In this document: positions 7,897 to 16,186 of the stretch, piece by piece
Layout of the letters: every line of letters starts with the position of its first letter
How positions within the stretch are numbered: position 1 is the first letter of the stretch
NCBI GenBank assembly: GCA_036273855.1
Contig: DASUGU010000130.1
Span: forward strand, 124,001 to 188,000
From: DATEPR01 sp036273855
GTDB taxonomy: Bacteria > Actinomycetota > Actinomycetes > Mycobacteriales > Pseudonocardiaceae
Reading direction: 5' to 3'
DNA: 64,000 nucleotides
Notes under the pieces: model-generated
Told to the model about the DNA's origin: nothing
The model's database searches: none
The model's input: the letters and a program-made list of their open reading frames with translations, nothing else
Translations under genes and position numbers: made by a program

Positions 7897-9335
7897 GGCG
7901 CGTCGCCGGCCAGCAGGGCCCGGCTGCGCTCGACCGCGTCGCGTTCCGCGCTGAGGTCGAGGTTGCGGCTGAACAGGTAGTAGAGCCCGCCTGCGACGAC
8001 CAGGCCGATCGCGAAGGAGATGTCACCGCCGCCGAGCGCCTGGGTCACCGGGCCGTGATAGAAGCTCAGCGCCATGAAGGGGACCATGGCGGCGAGCCCG
8101 ATGAGGTACGCGAGCAGGCCGCGCCAGGCCCAGCGGTGGTAGATGCCGTTCGGGTTGAAGATCTCCGAGATCGCGTAGCGGCCGCGGCGGACGAAGTAGA
8201 AGTCGACGAGGTTGACGGCGGTCCACGGCACGAGGAAGTAGAGCATCAGCACCACGAAGTTGTTGTAGTCACCGAGATAGCTCTCCGGAATGGACAGCGC
8301 GACGATGAACACCACCGCCGAGATCGCCACGATGCCGATGACGCGCAGGCGGACCGTCGGCCGCATCGGGCGGAAGGCGTCGATCGCGCTGGCACTGGTG
8401 AGCATCGCACCGTAGGTGTTGACCGACATGATCGTGATCAGCGCGATCGAGGACACGAGCACGATGGACGTGCCGAACCCGTTCACGAGGTCGTTGCCGA
8501 CCTGGCGAATGCTGCCGATGGCGTCCGGCGAGGGCAGCGCGGAGCCGAGCACCGCGCCCAGCGACATCAGCCACACCGCGGATCCGGCGGCACCGAGGTA
8601 GGTCCACCAGATGACCTTCGGCGCGGGCGTGTCCTCGGGCAGGTACCGCGAGTAGTCCGAGACGTAGACGGCATAGGAGATCTGGTAACCGGCGGCGGCC
8701 GCGAACTGCAGCAGGAACACCGAACCGGAGAACCCGCCGTGGTGCGGGATGGCCGCGTCGAGGTGCAGTGTCGCCAGCGCGTAGATCGTCAGGACACCGA
8801 AGACCAGGATCAGCAGGTAGGTCAGCCATCGCTGGACCACCATCATGAGGTCGTAGCCGACGACCGCGATCAGCACCGACACCGCGATCAGGATCGCGTA
8901 CCAGACGGCGTTGGGGGCGGGGAGCACGGTGTCCAGCCCCTGCGCGGCCAGGATCACGTTGAACACGTTGAAGCCGATGTAGACGAACACCACGGCGAGG
9001 AACGGGACGATCGCACCGCGCGAACCCCACTGGGCCCGCGACTGGATCATCTGCGGCATGCCCATCGTCGGACCCTGGTTCGCGTGGAAGCACATGAACA
9101 GGGTGCCGAACGACGCGCCCAGGACGGCCGCGAGCACCGACCAGCCGGCCGACATGCCCAACGACGGGCCGATGAAGCCGGCCACCATGGTGGTCAGCAC
9201 GAAGTTGCCGGTGAACCAGAACGGGCCCTGGTGCCACACCTTGCCGTGCCGCTCGGCAGGTGGCACGTAGTCGATAGAACGGACCTCGATGACCGGCCGG
9301 CCGGCGCCGGCTTGCCGCTGCGCGCTGTCCACCAT
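7893..9335 (-). CDS. NCS1 family nucleobase/cation symporter permease
   Basis: This membrane permease of about 480 residues with about 12 hydrophobic segments is of the NCS1 type that carries cytosine, purines, allantoin, hydantoins or thiamine. The family signature NQGPTMGMPQMIQSRAQWG is present, as are FNVFNVILAAQGL and the late SYLGDYNNFVVLMLYFLVPW segment. I prefer the ATG at 9335, preceded by GGGGACAGG; a longer reading from TTG at 9383 adds 16 polar residues with no ribosome-binding site. It is the first gene of a leftward unit with the nitrilase and agmatinase-like enzyme, and is divergent from a PucR regulator that presumably controls it. Confidence 0.9.
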   Translation of the reverse strand: MVDSAQRQAGAGRPVIEVRSIDYVPPAERHGKVWHQGPFWFTGNFVLTTMVAGFIGPSLGMSAGWSVLAAVLGASFGTLFMCFHANQGPTMGMPQMIQSRAQWGSRGAIVPFLAVVFVYIGFNVFNVILAAQGLDTVLPAPNAVWYAILIAVSVLIAVVGYDLMMVVQRWLTYLLILVFGVLTIYALATLHLDAAIPHHGGFSGSVFLLQFAAAAGYQISYAVYVSDYSRYLPEDTPAPKVIWWTYLGAAGSAVWLMSLGAVLGSALPSPDAIGSIRQVGNDLVNGFGTSIVLVSSIALITIMSVNTYGAMLTSASAIDAFRPMRPTVRLRVIGIVAISAVVFIVALSIPESYLGDYNNFVVLMLYFLVPWTAVNLVDFYFVRRGRYAISEIFNPNGIYHRWAWRGLLAYLIGLAAMVPFMALSFYHGPVTQALGGGDISFAIGLVVAGGLYYLFSRNLDLSAERDAVERSRALLAGDAP

Positions 9336-9421
9336 CGCCTGTCCCCGTTCTGCTCGGGACCGCACCGGGGAAGAGCGGTCCAAAGCAGAACGGTAGGACT
9401 CGCCGAGCCGCGCCGGATAGC

Positions 9422-9464
9422 GGATGATTCATCCAATCGGTCGGAGCGAATGGATGGTTCGTCC
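9422..9464. promoter_or_regulatory. Paired 13-bp palindromes, candidate PucR operator
   Basis: Two near-identical 13-base palindromes lie in the permease/regulator intergenic region: GGATGATTCATCC at 9422-9434 and GGATGGTTCGTCC at 9452-9464. They differ only at two positions that are symmetrical within the palindrome, and are offset by 30 bases, about three helix turns. The second overlaps the upstream candidate start codon of the regulator at 9450. Such an arrangement suits a dimeric regulator controlling both divergent genes. Confidence 0.55.
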
Positions 9465-10952
9465 ATGGCGACGGTGCGCGAGCTCCTGCGGTTGCAGCCG
9501 GCCCTGGTGGTGCGCGCGGGCGGGGCGGCGCTGGACCGGGAGATCCGGTGGCCGCATGTCAGTGAGCTGTCGGACCCGACGCCGTACCTCAGCGGTGGCG
9601 AGTTGGTCCTGAGCGCCGGCGTGCACCTGCCGCGCCGCAAGGCAGACATCGCCGCCTACGCCGGATGGCTGGCCCGGTTCGGGGTCACCGGCCTGGGATT
9701 CGGCATCGACCCGATCCACCACACCGTGCCGCCCGCCCTCGTCCTGGCCTGCGAGCAGCACGGGCTACCGCTGCTCGAGGTACCGCCGAGCGTGCCGTTC
9801 ATCGCGATCACCGAGGCACTGGCCACCGAGGCGGAGTCTCGCCACCTTGCCGACCTGCGCCGCCTCAACGCCGCGCAGCGCGCACTGGTCGCGGCGGCCG
9901 CCCGGCCCTCGGCGACCGCCGCGATCGTGCGCCGTCTGGCCGACGAGCTCCGAGCAGGCGCGCTCCTGGTCGAGCCGGCCCGCGGGCTGCGCTGGTCGGC
10001 CGGTACACCGGCGCCGGACGAGCAGGCGCTGGCGGCCGACATCCAGCGCGTCACCGCCGGTCGGGGCGAGATCGGCGTGGCCACCCACGACGCCCATCTC
10101 CACGTGGTGGTGGCGCCGGTGCACAGCGAGGACCGCCGGGCCGCGTTGGTGATCGCGCGGGCCAGCGCGCTGAGTGCACCGGAGCGCGGCATCGTGACCG
10201 TCGGCGCGTCGTTGCTCTCGCTGATCCGGCACGGGCTGCCGAGGCAGGCGGGTCTGCTGCTCGGTGCTGCCGTGGTCGCCGCGGCGACGGGCGCGCCGGC
10301 CACCCGGTCGGAGCGAGCGGTCGCGCTCGCCCTGGGCGCCGGACCGGACACGGACTGGTGTGTCGTCGTGTGCGCTCCGCGGCGTCGGCCATCCGGCGAG
10401 GCGGCCCGGGAGCGGCGCCACGCCCGGCTGCGCGCCGCGTTCGGCACCCAACTGCTCGACACGGACGGGGATCTCGCGGTCCTGCTGGTGCCCGACGCCG
10501 CAGACCCGCGAGGCGTGGCGGCCGGACTCGCGGCGACCGGTGAACAGGTCGGCGTATCGGAACCGCACCGCTGGCCCGACCTGCCGGGCGCGGCAGGCGA
10601 GGCGCGCCGGGCGCTGGCCACGGCGCGGATCACCGGACGACCGCCCGGGCAGGACACCGGCGAGCTGCTGGGCGGTGCCGTCGACCCCGGCGCCGCAGCC
10701 CGGTACGCCCACGCCGCGCTGGCCCCCGTTCTCGCCGCCGGACCGGCGACCGGCGCCGAACTGCTCGCGACGCTGCGGACCTGGCTGGAGCAGCACGGCA
10801 ACTGGGACCGGACCGCGGCCGCGCTGGGCGTGCACCGCAACACCGTGCGCAACCGCATCTTCCGCGTCACCGGGTTGCTCGGCAGGGATCTCGACGACCC
10901 GGACGTGCGCTGGCAGTTGCTGTTCGCGCTGCGCTGGCTGCCCGCGCGTTAG
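9450..10952 (+). CDS. PucR family transcriptional regulator
   Basis: This regulator of about 500 residues has the PucR N-terminal ligand domain (VRELLRLQPALVVRAGG, then REIRWPHVSELSDPTPYLSGGELVL read in two parts) and the C-terminal PucR helix-turn-helix (WDRTAAALGVHRNTVRNRI). Founding members activate purine catabolism genes (family knowledge). It is divergent from the NCS1 permease unit, its likely target. The start is either ATG 9450, with GGAG at 9443-9446, or ATG 9465; the first overlaps one of the paired palindromes, which would suit autoregulation. Confidence 0.9.
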   Translation: MDGSSMATVRELLRLQPALVVRAGGAALDREIRWPHVSELSDPTPYLSGGELVLSAGVHLPRRKADIAAYAGWLARFGVTGLGFGIDPIHHTVPPALVLACEQHGLPLLEVPPSVPFIAITEALATEAESRHLADLRRLNAAQRALVAAAARPSATAAIVRRLADELRAGALLVEPARGLRWSAGTPAPDEQALAADIQRVTAGRGEIGVATHDAHLHVVVAPVHSEDRRAALVIARASALSAPERGIVTVGASLLSLIRHGLPRQAGLLLGAAVVAAATGAPATRSERAVALALGAGPDTDWCVVVCAPRRRPSGEAARERRHARLRAAFGTQLLDTDGDLAVLLVPDAADPRGVAAGLAATGEQVGVSEPHRWPDLPGAAGEARRALATARITGRPPGQDTGELLGGAVDPGAAARYAHAALAPVLAAGPATGAELLATLRTWLEQHGNWDRTAAALGVHRNTVRNRIFRVTGLLGRDLDDPDVRWQLLFALRWLPAR

Positions 10953-10957
10953 CTTAT

Positions 10958-10989
10958 GTACCTTTGTGGTTACGTAGCTACTTTGGTAC
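10958..10989. promoter_or_regulatory. Dyad-rich region upstream of ArsR gene
   Basis: The 47 bases before the ArsR-type gene are AT-rich for this genome. They contain GTACC (10958-10962), the 8-base palindrome GTAGCTAC (10974-10981) and GGTAC (10985-10989), just before the ATG at 11000. ArsR-family repressors usually bind imperfect palindromes in their own promoters, so this is a reasonable candidate operator, but the arms do not share one centre. Confidence 0.35.
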
Positions 10990-10999
10990 GTTAGCCGTC

Positions 11000-11326
11000 A
11001 TGGAAGCGGTTCTGCGGGCGCTGGCGGACGAGGGACGACGGACGATGCTGGAGACCCTGACCGCAGGTCCGGCGACCGCGGGCGAGTTGGCCGCGCTGCT
11101 GCCGATCGCCCGGCCCGGGGTGTCGCGGCACCTGCGCGTGCTGCGGGAGGCGGGGCTCGTCGAAGTCCGTCAGGAGGCGCAGCGGCGGGTCTACAGCCTC
11201 CGCCCCGAGCCGCTGGCCGAGATCGACGCATGGCTGAGCCGGTACCGAGCCCTGTGGGAGCAGCGCTTCGATGCCCTGCACACCGAGATAGCTCGTGGCA
11301 AACGCGATCGAAGGAGCACGGAATGA
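11000..11326 (+). CDS. ArsR/SmtB-family transcriptional repressor
   Basis: This 108-residue winged-helix protein is close to the usual family length. It opens MEAVLRALADEGRR and has the recognition-helix segment ARPGVSRHLRVLREAGLVEVR followed by the wing (QRRVYSLRPEPLAEID). No cysteine metal-binding motif is visible in the recognition helix, so it is probably not a metal sensor. Its stop overlaps the ATG of the next SRPBCC gene by four bases. ArsR-SRPBCC pairs are common in actinobacteria, where the regulator represses its partner. The start at 11000 is chosen by homology; an in-frame start at 10964 would read through the putative operator. Confidence 0.9.
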   Translation: MEAVLRALADEGRRTMLETLTAGPATAGELAALLPIARPGVSRHLRVLREAGLVEVRQEAQRRVYSLRPEPLAEIDAWLSRYRALWEQRFDALHTEIARGKRDRRSTE

Positions 11327-11841
11327 CCAGCGATTCACCTGTGGGCCCCAGAATCCTGGGTGGCCTGCGATCAGTGGACGGCAAGGGCGTCGTGCGCATG
11401 CAGGACCGCTACGACACCGATGTCGATGACCTGTGGTCGGCACTCACCGATCCCTCGCGCCTGGTCCGCTGGATCGGCGAGGTGGAGGGGGACCTGCGTG
11501 TCGGCGGCGAATACCGATTTCACTTCTTCGCCAGCGGATCGGAAGGCACGGGACGCGTGGAGGCCTGCGAGCCGCCGCGGCGGTTCCGGCTGGCCCATGG
11601 CCTTGGCCAGCCCCACGAGCTGGCCATCGAGGTCACGCTGACCGCGGACGGGGACCAGACCATCCTCGTGGTCGAGGAATGGGGCATACCCCTGAACCTG
11701 CTCGCCGCCTACGGGGCCGGGATCCAGGTCCACGTCGAAGACCTCACCGCCCACATCGCCGGGCGCGAGCGCTGCGACGCCGACACCCGGTGGGACGAAC
11801 TCGAACCCGCATACGACGTCCTGGCCGCCAACGTCGGGTGA
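11323..11841 (+). CDS. SRPBCC (AHSA1-like) domain protein
   Basis: This 172-residue START-like ligand-binding protein of the Aha1-C/AHSA1 family shows the motif chain VDDLWSALTDPSRLVRWIGE, VGGEYRFHF, GRVEACEPPRRFRL and a TILVVEEWG strand. It has no signal peptide or membrane segment. It is translated from an ATG that overlaps the ArsR stop, so the two form a coupled unit. The ligand or reaction is unknown; members are hydrophobic-pocket proteins sometimes linked to stress or small-molecule detoxification. Confidence 0.85.
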   Translation: MTSDSPVGPRILGGLRSVDGKGVVRMQDRYDTDVDDLWSALTDPSRLVRWIGEVEGDLRVGGEYRFHFFASGSEGTGRVEACEPPRRFRLAHGLGQPHELAIEVTLTADGDQTILVVEEWGIPLNLLAAYGAGIQVHVEDLTAHIAGRERCDADTRWDELEPAYDVLAANVG

Positions 11842-11893
11842 GCCAACGGGAACGGGACCTCGATGGCGTCTGACCGCGCCCGGCGAGGCATGG

Positions 11894-12670
11894 CTAGTCG
11901 GCATCGAGGGCGCGATAGCTGGTCCGGTGGCGGCCGGGGGTGGTGCCGACGAGTGTGGTGAAGGCCGCGATGAAGTGGCTGGGGTTGGCCCAGCCACAGG
12001 CATGGGCGACGTGGGTCGTGTCATGGCCCTCGGCGAGGAGGACGAGTGCGTGATAGATGCGCAGCTGCGTGCGCCACTCGTAGAACGTCATGGCGAGTTC
12101 GTTGTGGAACAGCCGGCTGAGCGTGCGGGCGCTGGCTCCGATCGTCCGCCCGAGTTCGGCCAGTGAGGTGTTGTCCTCGGGACTCTCGTACAGCACCCGG
12201 GCGATGGCCCGCAGTCGATCATCGCGTGGTTCCGGCAGCCGCAGGGGTTGCTCGTGCGCTTCGTCGAGTTCGTCGACGAGGACTCGACGGAGGCGGCCGC
12301 GAGCGGCGCGGTCGAGCGTGCGTGGGCCGGTGAGGGTGAGCAGGATTTCGCGGGCGAGGTCGGAGGCCGCGAACACGGCGGGGTGATCGGGTACGAGCCG
12401 GGCGAGGGATGCCGGCAGGAACACGATCCGCATGTCGGTGTCGCCGTGCGCGCGGTGGTGGTGGGTGAACCCGGCGGGGGTCCACGCGACCCGGTTGGCG
12501 GGCACGATCGATGTGCCCTGTCCGGTGTGCACCGACAGGACGCCGCGGGCCGCGTAGACCAGATGTCCCCGTGGATGGGACTGCATCGGGCTCGTTCCCC
12601 CGGACGGCCAGAAATGTGCTCCTCCGGACGGCCAGATACGCGACCGGGCAGGTTGGCGGCCATCGGGCAT
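11894..12670 (-). CDS. AraC family transcriptional regulator
   Basis: This regulator of about 258 residues has a cupin-like N-terminal sensor (HLVYAARGVLSVHTGQG, then VAWTPAGFTHHHRAHG) and a C-terminal double helix-turn-helix (TSLAELGRTIGASARTLSRL, then THVAHACGWANPSHFIAAF). It is divergent from the quinone oxidoreductase-like gene at 12725 and probably controls it. The ATG at 12670 is chosen by fit to family length; the region just inside it codes a WPSGG repeat, and a shorter start at ATG 12586 is possible, which would place that repeat in the promoter. Confidence 0.85.
   Translation of the reverse strand: MPDGRQPARSRIWPSGGAHFWPSGGTSPMQSHPRGHLVYAARGVLSVHTGQGTSIVPANRVAWTPAGFTHHHRAHGDTDMRIVFLPASLARLVPDHPAVFAASDLAREILLTLTGPRTLDRAARGRLRRVLVDELDEAHEQPLRLPEPRDDRLRAIARVLYESPEDNTSLAELGRTIGASARTLSRLFHNELAMTFYEWRTQLRIYHALVLLAEGHDTTHVAHACGWANPSHFIAAFTTLVGTTPGRHRTSYRALDAD
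12600..12636. repeat. 13-bp direct repeat pair at AraC gene 5' end
   Basis: CCGGACGGCCAGA occurs twice, at 12600-12612 and 12624-12636, offset by 24 bases. If translated as part of the AraC regulator it gives two WPSGG motifs. AraC-family proteins commonly bind direct repeats, so this may instead be an operator preceding a start at 12586. Confidence 0.4.
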
Positions 12671-12724
12671 AACGTGGCATTCTACCGGTGGCCGGTCACG
12701 TCGTGTTCCGGCGAGAGTACAGGC

Positions 12725-13705
12725 ATGAGTACGACGATGCGAGCGGCGGTCTGTGTCCGGGCGGGTGGCCCGGAGGTACTGGCGATCCGCGAACTGCCGG
12801 TGCCGGCGGTTCGGGAGGGCTGGAGCCTGGTCCAGGTGAAGGGCGCCGGCCTGAACCGGTCGGAGCTGCGGACCAGGCAGGGCCATTCCCCGAACGTCAC
12901 GTTCCCACGGGTACTGGGCATCGAATGCGTGGGAGTCGTGGCGGTGTCGACCGACCCGCTGGTGCCGGAGGGGACGACGGTCGCGGCGGTGATGGGTGAG
13001 CTGGGCCGGGAGTTCGACGGCGGCTATGCGGAGTACGCGTTGGTGCCGAACTCGCTGCTGATGCCGATCACGACCACGTTGCCCTGGGACGTCGTGGCCG
13101 CGCTACCGGAGACGTACCTGACCGCGCAGGGTGCGCTGGACGCGTTGGAGGCCGTGCGGGGCCGGCTGCTGATCCGCGGCGGGACGTCGTCGGTGGGCAT
13201 GGCGGCCGCGTCGATCGCGTCCGCCCACGGTGTCGAGACCGCGGCCACCACCCGGCGACCGGACAGGATCGACGCGCTGACCGCGGCCGGCGTCGACCAC
13301 GTACTCCTGGACACCGGCGGCTCGCTGACGGAGAGCGTGCACTCCATCTGGCCCGGAGGTCCGGACCATGTCCTGGACCTCGTCGGGGCGGGCACGACGG
13401 TGGACTCGCTGCACCTGGTCCGTCGCACCGGCACCGTGTGCGTGTCGGGCTCGCTCAGCGGGTGGGTGATCCCGAACCTCGAACCGATCGCCATGATCCC
13501 GTCCGGCACCAAACTCACGGCGTTCCACAGCGACAACCTCAAGGGCAGCGCGGGCACGCCCGTGCTGCAACGGATCATCCACGAGGTCGAGGCCGGCGCC
13601 TACCGACCCAACATCGACCGCATCGTCGGCCTGGACGACATCGTCGCGGCCCACCGGTACATGGAGAACAACCAGGCCACCGGGAAACTCGTCCTGGTGC
13701 CCTAG
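12725..13705 (+). CDS. Zinc-binding dehydrogenase / quinone oxidoreductase family protein
   Basis: This 326-residue NADPH-dependent MDR-superfamily oxidoreductase has a GroES-like N-terminal half (VLGIECVGVV, DGGYAEYALVPNS) and a Rossmann half with LIRGGTSSVGMAAASIASA as the nucleotide-binding turn and HVLDLVGAGTTVDSL. The structural-zinc cysteine cluster of alcohol dehydrogenases is absent, which points to the quinone oxidoreductase branch. It starts at ATG 12725; MRAAV at 12737 is an alternative. A divergent AraC regulator lies 54 bases upstream. It converges with the glycosyltransferase (five bases between stops). Confidence 0.88.
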   Translation: MSTTMRAAVCVRAGGPEVLAIRELPVPAVREGWSLVQVKGAGLNRSELRTRQGHSPNVTFPRVLGIECVGVVAVSTDPLVPEGTTVAAVMGELGREFDGGYAEYALVPNSLLMPITTTLPWDVVAALPETYLTAQGALDALEAVRGRLLIRGGTSSVGMAAASIASAHGVETAATTRRPDRIDALTAAGVDHVLLDTGGSLTESVHSIWPGGPDHVLDLVGAGTTVDSLHLVRRTGTVCVSGSLSGWVIPNLEPIAMIPSGTKLTAFHSDNLKGSAGTPVLQRIIHEVEAGAYRPNIDRIVGLDDIVAAHRYMENNQATGKLVLVP

Positions 13706-13710
13706 CCACG

Positions 13711-14826
13711 TCACGTCGTCGGGTGCAGTTGTTCGATTCGGTGCAGGGCGCCGGTCACGTCGGGCAGAGCGGCGAGTTCGTCGCGGAGTTTCCCGGCGGC
13801 GTGGCGCCAACTGGGGTCGGTGAGCATGCTGGCCGCCGCGGTGTGGATCTCCTGCGGGGTCGCGGTGATCGGGTCGAGTTCCTGGGCCAGGCCGAGTTCG
13901 ACGCATCGCTGGGCGTTGTGCGGCTGGTCGGCGCCCAGCGGCAGCAGGATCGTGGGCAGGCCATGGGCGAGTGTGCCCAGCAGCGAGCCCGATCCGGCGT
14001 GCGAGACGACCAGGTCACAGTGAGGGAGCAGCTGGTCCTGGGGGATGAACCGCTCGATTCGGACGTTGTCCGGCTGTGGTCCGAACTGGGCCGGGTCCAC
14101 GTGCATGCCGACGGTGACGACCAGCTCGGCGGGCAGGTCGCGCAGTCCGGTGATGAGTCGTTCGAACAGCCCCGGATACGTGTCGATGGTGCCCAGGGTG
14201 ACGTAGACGGTGCCGCCGTCGCCCGCCACCGGGGGATCCACGGACCGGTACGAGAACCCGGTGTCGGGCAGCGGGAACGCGGGGGAGCGGAAGCTCGGCG
14301 GGAACGGTGACAGGACGAGATCGCGATCCAGCATGGACAGTGCAGGGTCGGGCGACAGGCCGAGTTCGGCCCGCAGCTCGTGCAGCGGGCCGCCGACCAG
14401 ATCCTTGCGCAGGAACGAACCGGCCGCCAGGACCAGGACGACGGCGCAGGGGATGCCCAGTAACTCCGCCACGATGGCGGCGCCGAAGTCGACCTCGTCG
14501 CGCACCAGCACGTCGGGTTGCCACTCGCGGACGATGTCGGGCAGGACCGAGGCGTGCCTGCGGGCGCCGGTGCCCGCGAAGCTGTCACGTAGCACCTGGT
14601 CGTCGCGTGCCTGGTCCACCGGTTCCAGCGGCGGCATGCTGTGCGGCCGCGGGGGGCGGCGCTCGCTGGTCGGGAACGCTCGGAACCCCGCCGCTTCGAT
14701 GGTGTCTGCCCGCGTGCCGCTGCCGGCGATGGCGACGTCGTGGCCCGCTGCCTGGGCGGCGCGCGCGATGGGCACGAGGGGATGGAAGTGGCCGGTGCCG
14801 CCGATGAACGTGAACAGGATCCGCAC
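13711..14826 (-). CDS. MGT-type glycosyltransferase (GT1, macrolide/flavonoid family)
   Basis: This 371-residue GT-B enzyme opens with the acceptor-domain signature RILFTFIGGTGHFHPLVPIA. It carries the nucleotide-sugar motif with VVSHAGSGSLLGTLAHGLP and LLPLGADQPHNAQRC near residues 270-310, and no membrane segment. Such enzymes attach an activated sugar to macrolides, polyketides or other small molecules, either in biosynthesis or as self-protection or inactivation. No polyketide, NRPS or deoxysugar gene lies nearby, so a stand-alone detoxifying role is more likely (inference). It starts at GTG 14826. Confidence 0.88.
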   Translation of the reverse strand: MRILFTFIGGTGHFHPLVPIARAAQAAGHDVAIAGSGTRADTIEAAGFRAFPTSERRPPRPHSMPPLEPVDQARDDQVLRDSFAGTGARRHASVLPDIVREWQPDVLVRDEVDFGAAIVAELLGIPCAVVLVLAAGSFLRKDLVGGPLHELRAELGLSPDPALSMLDRDLVLSPFPPSFRSPAFPLPDTGFSYRSVDPPVAGDGGTVYVTLGTIDTYPGLFERLITGLRDLPAELVVTVGMHVDPAQFGPQPDNVRIERFIPQDQLLPHCDLVVSHAGSGSLLGTLAHGLPTILLPLGADQPHNAQRCVELGLAQELDPITATPQEIHTAAASMLTDPSWRHAAGKLRDELAALPDVTGALHRIEQLHPTT

Positions 14827-14852
14827 GCGGCGACCCTACCGAAACATCCGGC

Positions 14853-15107
14853 GTGGGCGTTCCCAATATCGCACCTGGGCCACGCGTGCGGGCCTCGGGG
14901 ACCTGTGTGGCGTCGAGTTGCCCGCCGACCGCCAATGGGCTACGCGCGGACACCGACCGGATGCTCAAGAACGCCGACAACATGCGAAGCGACATCCAGA
15001 CCCGGTGTCAGGACCTGGTCCACACGGTTCGGACCGAGCTGCACGACGCACGGTCCGAAATGGACATCGCGCTGATCGGGACGGCCGGTCGGCGCGACCG
15101 AACCTGA
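14853..15107 (+). CDS. Short hypothetical reading frame or gene remnant
   Basis: From about 14945 to the TGA at 15105-15107 this frame has a strong G/C bias at third codon positions and encodes a charged, probably helical stretch (NADNMRSDIQTRCQDLVHTV). That supports past or present coding. The 5' part from GTG 14853 lacks this bias; ATG 14961 would give only 48 residues. There is no clear ribosome-binding site or family. It may be the 3' remnant of a larger gene. Confidence 0.3.
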   Translation: MGVPNIAPGPRVRASGTCVASSCPPTANGLRADTDRMLKNADNMRSDIQTRCQDLVHTVRTELHDARSEMDIALIGTAGRRDRT

Positions 15108-15352
15108 ACAGTCCTGTCGGGACGGACCGCGGTGCGATATCGCGGAGTGGGGATGGCCCGCTGTTGCTGGGCATCGAATTGCGGGAACCGTCGTTCGATG
15201 TCACGATCGCGCCGTGCCCGGATGTTGCCGATCGGCCTACTGACCGGGGGCCTTCGGCCGTGTCCCGAGGTCGCGTATCAGGGGGATCGTGGAGGTGAAT
15301 GCCTGGTTCGTCGGTATCCGGAGGCGCTGTCGGTCGGAGGAGGTCAAGGCGG
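15108..15352. other. Non-coding stretch before DUF4389 gene
   Basis: Together with the short frame above, this makes a gap of 526 bases between the glycosyltransferase and the DUF4389 gene, the longest without a firmly called gene. I see no RNA gene, repeat or strong hairpin here. The last part, CGGAGGAGG at about 15335-15343, is the ribosome-binding site of the next gene. Confidence 0.4.
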
Positions 15353-16069
15353 ATGAGCGAAGCTGTCTATCCCGTTCGCGTTCGGGGACACATAGAACGT
15401 CCCCCCAGCCGGGGACTCTGGCTGGTGAAGTGGTTGTTGCTCATTCCGCACTACATCGTGCTCGCCGTGCTGTGGTTCGTCGTCGGACTGGTGTCGATCA
15501 TCGCGTTCTTCGCAATCCTGATAACCGCCCGCTATCCGAAACCGTTGTTCGACTTCACGGCCGGGGTGCTGAGGTGGAGCTGGCGGGTGTCCTACTACGG
15601 CTACAGCGCCCTGGGTACCGATCGCTACCCACCCTTCGCGCTGCGGGACATGCCGGACTATCCGGCCGGGCTGGAGATCGCGTACCCGCAAAAGTTGTCA
15701 CGTGGCCTCGTACTGGTGAAGTGGTGGCTGCTGGTGCTCCCGCAGTACGCGATCGTCGCCGCCTTCACCGGTGGCAGCTACACCGTCTACCAGACCGCCC
15801 CGGGCACCACCGGCGTTGTGAATTTCGGGGTGCCCGGCCTGCTGAGTCTCCTCGTGCTGTTCGCCGCGGTCGCGCTCCTGTTCACCGGTCGCTACCCCGG
15901 CGGCCTGTTCGCCCTGGTCATGGGGGTGAACAGGTGGACCCTGCGGGTCGCCGGGTACGCGTTGCTGCTGACCGACACGTACCCGCCGTTCCGTATGGAC
16001 CTCGGCGGCGAGGAACCTGAGCCGGCGACGGATCAGATGCCGGCCGACACCCCCGGCGACCAGGCCTGA
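15353..16069 (+). CDS. DUF4389 membrane protein
   Basis: This 238-residue protein has two internally similar halves, each with hydrophobic segments (LLLIPHYIVLAVLWFVVGLV; WLLVLPQYAIVAAF; LLSLLVLFAAVALLFTGRYP) and the recurrent aromatic motif DRYPPFAL / DTYPPFRM. It lacks a cleavable signal peptide and ends in an acidic Pro-rich cytoplasmic tail. The domain is widespread in actinobacteria and has no known function. It starts at ATG 15353 after CGGAGGAGG. The carboxylesterase follows in the same direction. Confidence 0.85.
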   Translation: MSEAVYPVRVRGHIERPPSRGLWLVKWLLLIPHYIVLAVLWFVVGLVSIIAFFAILITARYPKPLFDFTAGVLRWSWRVSYYGYSALGTDRYPPFALRDMPDYPAGLEIAYPQKLSRGLVLVKWWLLVLPQYAIVAAFTGGSYTVYQTAPGTTGVVNFGVPGLLSLLVLFAAVALLFTGRYPGGLFALVMGVNRWTLRVAGYALLLTDTYPPFRMDLGGEEPEPATDQMPADTPGDQA

Positions 16070-16186
16070 CACCTCCCTGCGTGAGCCGGGTAAATGGCTT
16101 GCGCGCGCAGTGATCCGGCGCGGACGATCCGCACTGTCCAGGCCGCCGCGAGTCGCGTTGACCCGGCTGGCCTGGCCGGGGAGGTC

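Noticed and set aside
7851..9449. A long 5' extension of the first PucR regulator.
   Set aside because: The extension is antisense to the NCS1 permease and rich in His/Arg/Asp. The PucR N-terminal domain starts at 9450 or 9465.
13711..14826. Glycosyltransferase as part of an antibiotic biosynthetic cluster.
   Set aside because: No polyketide synthase, NRPS or deoxysugar genes lie within the window.
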